In this document: piece after piece, positions 54,105 to 64,000 of the stretch
Layout of the letters: every line of letters starts with the position of its first letter
How positions within the stretch are numbered: position 1 is the first letter of the stretch
Assembly (NCBI GenBank): GCA_034387635.1
Contig: JAOANU010000017.1
Location: forward strand, 682,001-746,000
Source of the DNA: Rhodosporidiobolus odoratus
Lineage: Eukaryota > Basidiomycota > Microbotryomycetes > Sporidiobolales > Sporidiobolaceae
Length of the DNA stretch: 64,000 bases
Reading direction: 5' to 3'
Notes under the pieces: model-generated
Databases searched by the model: none
The model's input: the letters and a program-made list of their open reading frames with translations, nothing else
What the model was told of the DNA's origin: nothing
Made by a program: the position numbers and the translations under genes

Positions 54105-56676
54105 CTAATGGGGAACAGTTAGACATGCCAGGACTATGGGATATGAAGACACACCTGGTACCCTGGACGGGAACAACTGATTCCAAGAGGAGGAAAGGTC
54201 GACGGCAGAGCGAGCGCGACCTGATTTGGACAATGATGAAGATAAGCTGATGCAGAAATGGGAGGAAAAGATAAGTGACACACCGAAAAGACCGCGACGT
54301 TGCGATGCCTTGGGCGCTGAGCCGAGGGGAGGAGGCTGAGAGGAAGGAAGCGATCCAGAGTGGGGTACTTCAAAGGACAGGGCGGCTAGTTGAGAGCTGA
54401 GGTCGCCAGTACCAAGGTGGGCGAGAGAGGAACGGCGGCGAGAGGTCGAGTACGAACGGGTGCGGATTGGAGAGGTGCGCCTCTGACGAGTAGGCAAAGT
54501 GGGGGAGGAAGCAGCGGAAAAGCGAGCGAGCGGGGGACGGACGGGCGAAGTAGGAGAAGCTGCTGCGGGAGACGGTGCAAAGGTTTCGAGGGGAGCGAGC
54601 GCTGGGCGAGCCTTGCCTTTGCCTTTAGATTTAGCAGATCGTGAGGCTGTGGGTGAGGAGGAGCTGGACCGAGAAAGGCGAGGGTGAGCTGAAGTGGAGG
54701 AAGGAGGTGGGGCTGCCCGGCGTGGTCTTTTGGGAGTGCGGGGGGAATGCTCGTCGTCCGAGTCCAATGGAGTAAGAGAGGACTCGGAGGAAGAGCCCGA
54801 GTGCGAAGGGGGCGCCGAGATGACCAAGTTGGGATCGTAGACGCAGGGCTGAGGCTGGTCAGGACGGAACGGGATGGGAACGTCGTAGTCGAAAGGTTGG
54901 CTTGGCTCAGCGACTGCCCATCTGCCGGCCAAGAAGGCAGTGGAAGGGACGAGACTGCCCAGGGTGGTGTAACAGCCCCAGCGAGGGGGAGCACCGTGAC
55001 GTAGCGCGGGTGCTGCATGAGGTAAGAACGGTTAGATATGAGAAGGAGGAGAGGCGATGAGAACGTACGATGGAAAGGAATGCCGGTATGAGAGCAGAAC
55101 GCAGCCGTGTCCGGTGTGGGCTCAAGGAGAGACGTGCCGTCCGAGTCGAGCCCGTACAACCCTCCTGGAGTCAAGTACATCCGACTGAGATAGCAAAGGA
55201 TCAGGGATGACTATTAGCTTGGACAGAGGAGAAGGAGAGACTGACGGGTCAAGAGCCTGCAGCGCGTACTGTAGAGACAAGACGACGACCGGGCTCGAGG
55301 TGAGGTAGAACCGCACGGCGGCAATGTTGTCGCGGTAGGCGAGGAAGAGGTCGCCATGTCGGTGGGTGCCGTCTTGATCAACCCAGCCGAAGCGAAGAAG
55401 GCCGCTTTCCACGGTGGCGCCAAAGGGACGGTCCGGAACAAGGGGCTTCTCGGACATGATCCGAGTGTATTGGGCAAAGAGGTGACACCGGAGACTGCAA
55501 GGAAGAGCAAAGCAGGGTAAGCGGGATTTGGGACGTATTGAGAAGGCCATTGAGGTACCTTCAGTGAGTTTGACGCGAACCTGATCCAGATGCTGTCGTC
55601 GCTGTTCAGGATTGAGAGGACGGTCTTGATTGAGCTGTACGAGAAGGTCGACGTCCTTGCAGGCTAGCTTGGTCTGCGCAAACCTACGAGAGCAAGGGAG
55701 TGAGGTTGCAAAGCCGGGGTGAAAATGGAAAGACTAACCCTCCCACAAGATGAACCTGATACTGGGGAAGCGCATGTTGAACGCGAGTACAAAGTTCCCA
55801 TGCGTGCGCGGCAGTGACCGGTCTGAAGATCAACCCAGGTGAGGTGTGAAAAAGGGCCATGCAAGGAATGGACGCACGGCGCGGGTTCCCATCCTGATCC
55901 ACACTTGTCATGGTCTTTAGGATGAACGAGACTCAAGCCGGAAGTGGTGGAGAGGTGCAGCTTGAGCTGTTCTCGAGTTGACGACCGCATCAAGCCGAAT
56001 TGCTCTTGCTCGGCCTTGCCTGCAATCACGAAAGGTGTCAAGGTACACTCAAGATAAAGAGAGATGGACGCACCGCAAGCATAAGTCTCTGCAATAGTCC
56101 TCATCCACACTTCCCCTGATGCGAGTTGAGCTGCGCAAAACAAGGGAGGTCAATCGAGAGGCTAGAAGAGAGGAGGAGAAGGTCACACCGATGAGGGTCT
56201 GCCCATGAGGTGAATTGCGCAGGATGTGCTGCAGATCTGAAATAAGAGGTCTGACAGATGGGCTCGAAAATGAGGTCTGTGGGAGACGCTGAAAGGGTTG
56301 AAAGGTGTTGCAGACAGTCTTGACGACAAGGTCTGCTTCGGCCAAGGTTCGCGGTGTGCGGTTCACATACTGGCATGCGTTGTAGGTGAAGAGAACAAGC
56401 TGCTGGAATAGGACTTTGAGGTAGAGAAGAAAAGTCAGGGAAACCTACGAGAGAGGGAGAAGTAGCAAGGGGAAGAGGGACTGTACAAGAATCCGATTGC
56501 GCTGAACCGCGGTGCCACGAGGCTAGTAGAGCACAGCGCTGTGTTAGAGCTTGTAGATGAAGGGGAGGTGGTGGCTGAGGGGTCAAGTGAGGCGGACCAT
56601 AGTTGCTGAGGGCTTGAGCAAAGTCGGCCGCAACGACAAGCTCGGGGTCAGGGTCTGCCATTGGAGTGTCGACCAT
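54105..56676 (-). CDS. divergent family-X DNA polymerase-like protein with long Ser/Pro tail (8 exons)
   Basis: Exons 56487-56676, 56189-56413, 56074-56130, 55905-56019, 55739-55822, 55246-55683, 55069-55184 and 54105-55012 give 710 aa (689 if the in-frame 63-nt intron 54221-54283 is removed). The catalytic region fits Pol X order: HLVGG then FAQTKLACKDVDLLVQ (first two metal-binding Asp), THRHGDLFLAYRDN (third Asp), FYLTSSPVVVLSLQYALQAL, YLTPGGLYGLDSDGTS and FCSHTGIPFHHPALRHG, which mirror the palm and thumb of Pol beta/lambda. Pol X enzymes fill gaps in base-excision and end-joining repair. The GSxRRGK loop is altered (GLFAQTK), so activity is uncertain. The last 250 aa is Ser/Pro/Arg-rich with nuclear-import-like clusters (PRTPKRPRR). 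No BRCT domain. Confidence 0.62.
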
Positions 56677-58350
56677 GTTGCTCTGGTGAAAGTGAGCCAG
56701 AGGTGAGGGCGGAGGAAATAAGGGGGGAAGAGGTGGAAGCCGAGAAGAGGGGAGTGAGGAGGTCACGGAGTTACCGGAGACAGGAGGTCAAACTAGACTA
56801 TAAAGCGAGAAGCGACGGGGATTCGTCTCTCTCCTTCCTTCTCTTCACTGCACCTCGTACCTCTGGCTCTCCTCTCAAAGGGAGTCAGAGTTCTCCTGTA
56901 AGTCCCCCCTCGTCCTCCTCCTTCCTTCGCTCCCTCTTCCGGCCTCTCATGAACAGACTGCTGATCCGACTCCTGTCTCTGTAGTGTCATCCTTGGGTGC
57001 AGTCATCTCCCCCCTCTCTCCATCGTGCTCGAGGTCACCGTTACACCTGTGAGTCATACCTGTCCTCCGGGCGACTCGGTTTCGATGCTGACCTCTGGGG
57101 ATCTGCTGCAGCTGGCACGGTGCGATCCGCCTTCACCCTCCTTCCATTTCTTTCTCGACCTACCTTCTCTGTAAGTCCTGCCTGTTTCTGGTTATTGGTG
57201 ACGGGTAGTGGCTGAGCTGCTCACTTTGCAGACTCAGAGTAATGTGGGTTGTTCTCTTCATACCAAGTCCATCTCTGGAGGAAGCACCAGAGCGAGGATG
57301 TCTCCCATCCTGTAGGTTCAGGAAAGCGTGTAGACTCCTAGCATGAAATGCCGATACTCAACAAGGTCAGCAAGGAACGCCGTCTGGTCGACCTGAATGT
57401 CGCCCCGTCGATCATCGCCCTGTCTTCCGAGCGAAGCTCTGTCGAAGTACTCACGGCGGGAGGACGGCACGTATCGACTACACGTCGGGAAGTTTGCCGC
57501 TGGATGATCCGAGGGAGAAACAGCGGGCGAAGGACGAAGCGGAGGATGGAAAAGTGTAGACGTCGTTCCTGGCTGGATCGGGTGGGTAGCGGCCGATGCC
57601 TTGCATGATGCCGCAGCTAGTCGTGTATCGCCGTATCATGGAGGCGAGGAAAGCGACGATTTCTCGGATGTAGAGTTGGAGAAAGACGCGAAGTGCTGAA
57701 TCTAAGGCAACACTGGAGCAGAAAAGGTCCATCCAGTGCCGTGACCATGCTTCGGCTTAGCTACACCTCCGCAGGGGCCGTGAGGGAGCCACTCACCTCA
57801 TCAAACATTCCAACTGATGAAAGTTGTTGACGATCGTCGACGGCGTCGAGCGAGCTGCTGGTCGACTCCGCCGGACGTGTGCGCAACTACGAGCGTGCAG
57901 AGCGGTTCTTAAGGCGCTCGAGGGGGAGCGCGGTACAAATACCCTTCCAACCACTTCTTCCCCTCCTGTCGCACCTCGTCTTGTAGCTCTTCCTCTCGTG
58001 AGCCCGGCTCTTGTTGGTGCGATGGCACAGAAGCCACGTCAGAGAGTCAGGCGCCCCGAATGAAAAGCGAAACGACAGCGCCTTTCGGTCGACTCGCACG
58101 AGAAACGAAGAAAAAGGAGAAAGCGAGTCTTTGCATAAGGGTAAGACAACGATGCTACGCCAAGTTGAGGTGGTAAGCTAGGACAAGCGATGAAGAAAAG
58201 TGGCCTCAGGCCGGTGAAGAAGGCGCAGCGGGAGAGAAAGGGAGGATGGACGGAGGAAGGAGGAATGGTCGAAGAGACGGTTGTGGTGTACTCGACATGA
58301 TGCATGAGGCGCCAGCTGGGGTGACGAGAAGCTAGTGAAGCTAGGGGCAC
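56677..58350. other. intergenic or unresolved, about 1.7 kb
   Basis: It begins at the polymerase-X-like start codon. Short frames occur on both strands (for example 57348-57608 + and 57478-57732 -), none with a domain or consistent splice pattern. It may contain a small multi-exon gene I could not close. Confidence 0.35.
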
Positions 58351-58759
58351 TTGTCAACAAGGCCGGGAAAATGTCGGTAGAGCCGACGAGGAGAGGGTGA
58401 GGTGTTCTCGCTCGGGGTGAGGAGATGCCGTACGACGGGGGGACGGCAGGTTGGGGTTAATGTGCGCGTTGGTGAATGCGCGTGGTCGGCTTGATGGTTT
58501 CTGGTCGGAGTTGAGGTGCCTTGAGGTGCTGTTGAAAGGTTTGCTGGAAGGGCCTGTTGGAGAGGCGGTTCGAGGTGGAGGAAGGCGTAGCGGAGCGGCG
58601 ATAAAGGTAGAAGGGAGATGGAGACCAGAGGAAGAGCTGTAAGAAGGACAGAAGACGGTCAGCAGGGTGCGCGAGAATTGAGAAGAGAGAACGTGGGTCA
58701 GAAGGGAAGAAAAAGAAGGCTCACCAGAAACCAGGGGAGAAGCGGCCGAGCCCAAGCGC

Positions 58760-59928
58760 TTACTCGTCAGCAGAGCGCCTCCACCAGTGGTGCTCGAGAT
58801 CACCCTGCGACTCCGCAGGGAAGTCGAAAGTGGACGAGGTAGGAAGGACGACGTTTAGAGATGCATCGAGGACGGGGTTGAAAGGGAGGTCGCTAACGAG
58901 GTCGAGGTCAGAAGAGCCGATCTGGAGATCCTCGACTTCTTCCATGGTGTAGGGGAGAGGGCGGACCGGGACCTCGGAAGGGCGGCGGTAGTAGCGGATG
59001 GCTTGGCGAGGGACGACGTGGACGAGAGAGGCGGTAAGGTCGATGTATTTCTCCTCGTCAAGCTCCTCAGTGGGGTCGACGCAGAGGGTAGATGGGCGCG
59101 AAGAAGGCGCCCATCATACAGGCGCCAGCGACGAGGATGATGAGGAGTCCGTGGAAAGTTGGGATCTCTACAAGGTTGAGCGAGACCTGGCGGGGCTGCC
59201 GAGCAGGGGCGATTGGAAGACTGCGGACGAGGAGACAAGGCCGTTAGTCTCGAGCGTCCATGCAAGTATGAGATGGAGAACGTAAGGGAGAGCAAAAACG
59301 TACGCAGGCGTGCTCAACAGGAACTGCTCTCGCTCAACGACGAGAGAGCGGCGACCGATGCGACCCTGGGCATTCTCGGCGCATGACGGTAGCCAGAGGC
59401 CCGGTCCAGTTGACGGGAGGGGTCGCCATGAAGGAGAAGTAGGCGGGGAGGAAAGGAAGGATGGCCGAAAAGGAGTTGGTGACTGCGGGAAGAGAGGAGA
59501 AAAGTCAGTAAGAGACAGAGGCTGTAGTAAGAGTGAGTAAGCGTACCGTTGTTCATGACAAGAGAGCCGGCCTTGTCTAGAAGGGTCGAAGAAGGGGAAG
59601 TGTCAGCGAGTGAAGAGGAGAAGAAAGTAGAAGAGTCGCGCACCATTGCCAGCGTCGGCCATAGCACTCGTCGTGTTTGAGATGACCTTGACGGTACCGG
59701 TAGCTTCGAGGTCAACCGTCTGGCGGACCTTGCCCCACGTGATCGCGACGGTTGTAGGACCGCCTGCCAGGATGGCGTCAATAAGCAGCGCATCGGGAAG
59801 GGAGATGAGAGAGAAGGCGTCCCATGGTAGACAGACTCGGAAAAGACGGCGGAGCGCGAAGCGGTCGCGGCCGAAGCGAGAGGGAGGGAGAGGAGGAGAG
59901 CGGAGAGGAGGAATTGTAAAGAGACCAT
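58760..59928 (-). pseudogene. signal-peptide, single-pass membrane protein gene with broken frame
   Basis: It starts at 59928 with an excellent signal peptide (MVSLQFLLSALLLSLPLASA). Good coding segments then follow, but in changing frames: LISLPDALLIDAILAGG and VAITWGKVRQTVDLEATG (to a donor at 59643), exon DKAGSLVMNN, exon VTNSFSAILPFLPAYFSFM, then QGRIGRRSLVVEREQFLLS, a transmembrane helix (FHGLLIILVAGACMMGAFF), and a tail (TEELDEEKYIDLTASLVHVV...GDLEHHWWRRSADE). Frame changes without splice sites fall near 59825, 59385, 59220 and 59080. Either the gene is decaying or the assembly has small indels. The stop at 58760 overlaps a good donor (GAGTAAGC), so more exons may run to about 58350. 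Family not recognised. Confidence 0.45.
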
Positions 59929-62326
59929 CTTGTGAAGGTATAAGGAAGAGAGAGAGAGAGAGAATGAGTGTGTGTGTGAGTATGTGAGAGTGAGTGTGAG
60001 CTCGAAGTAGAGATCTCGGGGTCCGTGAACTGATGGAGAAGAAAGAGAAAGGAAGAGCAAGAAGACAGCGGCTTTTATAGCCATCTCCGTCAGGTACAGC
60101 AGGAATGCGCCTGACGAGCGTACAAGCATCGTACATCCTGCAAGAGTTGAGCTGCGCCGCCAACCAGGTTGCAAAGCGAATTTGCGTGGGGAAATTGCGT
60201 CCACCTCGACGCGTAGGCGCCTAGCACCCCCTGGCCACCTACCGCAATGCACAGCGCTCTTTTAGCTGTGATGGAGGTGCCGAGACGTGTCGTATGTATA
60301 GCCAAGCGTGGACTCCAAGTCCAATCTCGCAAGAAGATGATAAAGCGAAGATATCGCGCGCCAGAGAAGCGAAGGACGCGACTGGTGGCTGGCCGAGGTG
60401 TGCAAGATGAGGTGGGAGCGTCGCCTGTGCAGGAAGCGCTTGTCGACAGGCAATATAGAGTCGGTTGGGACTGAAAAGGCCCTTGGCATGCAAAGGTCGA
60501 GCCTGTAGAAAGCGGCAGGGATGTGGGCGGAAAAGCTTCCGGAGGAAGTCTTGAGGGGGTCACTCTTTGACGGACTGGCTCGCCCCGTCGCTTATTGAAG
60601 CTCAATGAAGCAAGCTGGAGTGAGGTAGTACTGTCAAGAGGTGGTTGCAGCAGCCGCTACGGGCGACTCCTTTCTCCCTGCAGAGGTCGTAGAAGCATAA
60701 CAGGTTACGTCAGTACAGCCGTCTCTGCTGGTCCGGCACAAGACAAGGAGAAGAGGGAGGCTACCGAAGGAAAGAAGCAACATACCGGAGTACAATAGCA
60801 ACGTCCGCCGGACCCCAGAGAGACAGCCGACTGAGTCTTAACACTCACCGCTGTCGTACTGCAGTCTTCGCTTGCCACCTGCCGAGTTCGTTGTCGTTTC
60901 AAGGTGTCGAGTGATTGATGAGAGGGGTGATAGTGGTCCGGCGTAAGGAAGGCGAGCGAGGTTGATGTGATGGTATGAAGTGCCGTCAGATGCCTACTCT
61001 TGTTCAATAGCGATGTTGTTCGAGCAATAGCAAGTAGTCGACGAGTGTGGAAGCGGGATGAAGTGAAGGGGGAGGCATGGGCGCGGCGAGGCGAAGGGCC
61101 AAGAGAAACAGGCAGTGATTGGTCGAACAAAGTTGGACCATTCGAAGCCGGCCTGAAGTGATTTGAGCAGCTCTATTGCTGCACTCTCATGTGTCGACAT
61201 GGTATAGTGATCGTGGCGCGTGCATTGGAATACGGAGTAGGAGATGGAGCCGAGGAAAAAGGGAAAAGCGGAAAATCCTGAGGAAAGTGCTGAGCGGGGT
61301 AGCAGTACAGTCCTTGTGACCATCACAGCGCCAGAGGCATGAAGACAGTCCTATGCAGTAGAGGATCGGCTACGAGAGCCGTGGAACAGAGATATGATTC
61401 CGCAACGCCTGGAGAGAGGAAATGGAAAAAAAGAAGAAGAAAGGGCTTGAGAGGGCGTACTCATCGCTCGCTGCTGTTTTCCTGCTTATCATTCTCCGCT
61501 CACTAGCACTCGCAAACGATGTCGAGCTATCTCGAGGCGGAGGGGCGTCTTGGGCCTTTGCGAACGAGGCTATCCTCCTCTACCGGCGGGGTGCGAAGAG
61601 GCCTTGGGATCGCAGTGCTGAGCGTCCATCGCGCTAGCGTTCCTGCTCCTGCTTGACAGCTGTGAGCGGTCCGCTCGACGCTGAGTAGGGCTCGTAACGG
61701 TATGCGTTGAGCGTAAGGTGGTCCCACAGGACAACAACGCGAGACGAGCGTGCTGACGGACAGGTCGCCGAGGATCGAGGTAGCGCCGAATAGCAGCATA
61801 TGACTGCTCATACAAGCGGGGAGCGGTGAGTGACGTGGAGGGAAGCACGATGAAGCGACGCGACTGGCTTGAACTCTTTCGCCTCTTCCAGTATAGTCGT
61901 CGATCTCACTTTCTCGTCAGTCTGTGGTGCATCAGTACCTCTCTACCTTGCTTTGAATCCGCTCGCTGGACTCCAACGTTCGCTCATCGTCGCTCGAACC
62001 TCCTCTGCGAGTAACCTGCGGACGATTTTTTTCTCTGAGGATCGTCTTCAAGTACTGCATCTGTCGACGACGAGAGCGGCGCTTGAGCCACCCGCGCTAC
62101 GTAGACTGTCCCAAACCTGTCCTCCAAAACCACCTATGTGCTTACAAACCTGACTTGACAAGATGACCTTCGCAATCTCGCTGGCGCCTTTGACGAGACG
62201 AATTCGCTGCGAAGGTTCAGTGAGTGACACTCCGACAGGGGCATGCAGACCTGGAAGTCTTAGAGGCCAAAGCAGATGGGAAAGATGTTCTCAAGAAGGC
62301 GCGTCAACGGTGTCTGCTCCTCCTCA
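59929..62326. other. 2.4 kb without a gene I can close
   Basis: The left end is the promoter of the signal-peptide gene and has GA and GT microsatellites (about 59946-60000). A short minus-strand reading from an ATG near 61200 (MSTHESAAIELLKSLQAGFE) runs to a possible donor and could open a small spliced gene, but I found no convincing partner exons. Other short frames, such as 61422-61637 (+), are not supported. Confidence 0.35.
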
Positions 62327-63698
62327 CTACAGCAGCGTGACCCTTCTTCGCCTAACCCTTCCCCATACTCCACTTGCACCTCCGCTTCCATCATTGTCCC
62401 ACCCTCCATCTCCTTCACTCTCACCCGAACCAGCAGTAGGCGCTACCCCACCTTCAACGCCGCCGCCAGTACCGTACGCCTGACCTCCTTCGTCATTCGT
62501 CGGGTTCGGTTGGTACTGCTGAGTAGGTTGAACCGCCGCAGCCGTCACCGTTCCTGCCACCAGCGTCGTAGGTTGAGTAGTTGAAATGGTTGCGGAAGAG
62601 GAAGATGAGGAAGAAGCCGCAGATTCGGCCGCTGGATTCGCGGTGGATTCCTTATCCTCGCTACTACCTCCCCCAACATGACTAACACCCAACCCAACCC
62701 CTATTCCCACTCCCGCACACACCACCAGTGCAAGGATGGCAAGTGAAGTGAGGAGCCATTTCCTTTGCCACAAGGTTCTCTTCTTTTGTCCAGCATTCTT
62801 TCCTCCTCGACCTCCTCGGGGGAAACCGACGGTCGGAAGGAAAGACGAACTTCCTTTCTCCCCCTCCCCCTCTTCGCCGTCCGAATAGAACTCATAAGAC
62901 CCGCCACTGACCACTTTCCCCATCCCCAGCTTGGAATGACTCTGACTAGAAGAAGCCATCGCTCGAGCCGCGTAAGCATTCCTCGCCGAATGAGGGTTCG
63001 GAGAGGAGATCGATGGAATGGAAACGAACGATCCTCCTCCTCCTCCTCCTCCTCCTCCTCCTCCGCGACCTGATCCTCCTTGATGAGGGTTGAAATAGTG
63101 CGGTCGAGAGGGGTACGCTGCCGCAGCTTTTGCGAGCGAGCCAGTCGATGATGACGAGGTGGGGATTGTGATGGAGAGGGGGAAAGCTGGGGTTAAGGGA
63201 GTGGATTCGGTAATGAGGTGCGAGGAATCGTCAATGTCGGCGGGATAAGAGTGTTGGGAGATGGGCCGGGTGGGGTCTGTGTAGGAGGATGACGTTGGGC
63301 GCGAGGAAGAGGGCGTTGATCTAGATGGTTTGGTAGCGGGAGAAGGATGGGTAGGAGGAGGAGCCGTGGTATTGCGCGGTTGAAGTGCAAGCAAAGAAAC
63401 GTCGTATCCTTCCTGTTTTCCTCCCGCACTCCTCGTTAGTTTCGCTTTCTTTCATGTGACAGAGAGGGAGGCTGACCTGTCTCTCAGCCTGCGTAACCCC
63501 CAACCCCTTAGCCCTATCCAACAACTCCTTCTCCTCACCCCCAATCGGTCCATGCGCACTCAACCGTTTTTGCGCATTCCTCCCGTTCTTCTCAGCTGTA
63601 GAGACGTTCTGCATGCTGATGTCGAGGATGGAAGAAGAGGTCGAGTTGGCTGAATCGGGAGGTGCGAGGAGCGGAGGTGGTGGTTGTGAAGAAGGCAT
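62327..63698 (-). CDS. single-pass membrane protein, EGYDV family (2 exons)
   Basis: Exons 63477-63698 (ATG at 63698) and 62327-63412 give 435 aa. Exon 1 ends GVTQAERQ and exon 2 begins EGYDVSLLALQPRN, matching DRQEGYDVELLNARPRG in the 50168-51178 protein. A coding (TCC)n repeat at 63032-63064 encodes a poly-Gly run. The membrane helix (LLTSLAILALVVCAGVGIG) is preceded by KKRTLWQRK and followed by about 120 residues rich in Ser, Thr, Ala and Gly, probably extracellular. Function unknown; paralogue of the 50168 gene and possibly related to the 599 gene. Confidence 0.75.
63032..63064. repeat. coding trinucleotide repeat (poly-Gly)
   Basis: About eleven TCC units on the + strand (GGA on the coding strand) give a Gly run in the membrane protein at 62327-63698. 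Length polymorphism would stay in frame. Confidence 0.85.
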
Positions 63699-64000
63699 GC
63701 GACTGAGCAAGCGGGACGGGTGGGCTACAGAGGGCGTAGAGTGCGCGTGCTATGTCTTCGTCGCTCGTACACTGTGGACACGCAAGAGGCGGCAAAGAGG
63801 AAGAAGTGTTGATCCACGAGAAGAAATCGAAAAACGGAATGTCCGTGGGCGAGAAGAGGAGGCGGTGTCCGGTTGCAGTGCGTGGGGATAGGAGGCGGAG
63901 TATGAGACGACGACGGCCGTTGTTCTCCCTCGTCCGTGTGTGTGGAGGTCTGCAGAGGAAGTACAAGCGAGGATCAGTTCGCCATTGTGCAACGGAAGAG
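63699..64000. other. upstream region of the last gene, window edge
   Basis: About 300 bases upstream of the ATG at 63698. Open frames on the minus strand look like promoter or 5' UTR sequence; no gene is called. Confidence 0.35.

Noticed and set aside
55493..55560. Possible intron (GGTACC...TTGCAG) in the polymerase-X-like gene
   Set aside because: Removing it would shift into a poor frame; reading through keeps the conserved frame (AQYTRIMSEKPLVPD).
1..64000. CRISPR arrays, rRNA genes, bacterial operons
   Set aside because: None seen; gene structure with introns throughout is eukaryotic.

Overview
The window looks like the nuclear genome of a basidiomycete yeast, most likely a red yeast of the Pucciniomycotina (Rhodotorula/Sporobolomyces type). 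The basis is a GC-rich sequence, genes packed on both strands, and many short introns (about 50-100 nt) whose donors are mostly GTGCGT, GTACGT or GTTCGT. Several genes carry very small exons of 13-31 nt. All multi-exon models below were built by hand from splice signals, phase and family similarity; no transcripts or database searches were used.

Layout. 0-9 kb: the 3' end of an unrecognised gene, a single-pass membrane protein, a 12-exon Ish1/Msc1-type gene, and a two-LIM protein. 9.4-16 kb: three tandem paralogues (A, B, C) of a family I do not recognise, with the same six-exon architecture and a shared 15-nt micro-exon. 16.08-26.34 kb: a full-length Ty3/gypsy-type LTR retrotransposon on the minus strand, flanked by a TTCT duplication. 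It has a primer-binding site, gag-pro, a -1 slippery site, pol, and an extra, apparently spliced gene before the 3' LTR. It sits in the divergent promoter between paralogue C and ALO1.

26.6-44 kb is a housekeeping block: ALO1 (erythroascorbate synthesis), ALKBH6-type dioxygenase, a six-helix membrane protein, SFT2 (Golgi transport), SEC12 (COPII exchange factor), a UBA-UBX protein, HEM4 (haem synthesis) and CTP1 (mitochondrial citrate carrier). 44.2-49.5 kb holds a 19-exon sugar-type transporter divergent from a TauD/TfdA dioxygenase, perhaps an uptake/catabolism pair. 50-64 kb holds two related Ser/Thr-rich single-pass membrane proteins, an unrecognised Ser/Pro-rich protein, a divergent family-X DNA polymerase-like gene, and a signal-peptide gene whose reading frame is broken.

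The two most promising undescribed items are the tandem ABC family and the retrotransposon's extra 3' gene. An intron kept inside a retrotransposon implies separate spliced and unspliced RNAs.
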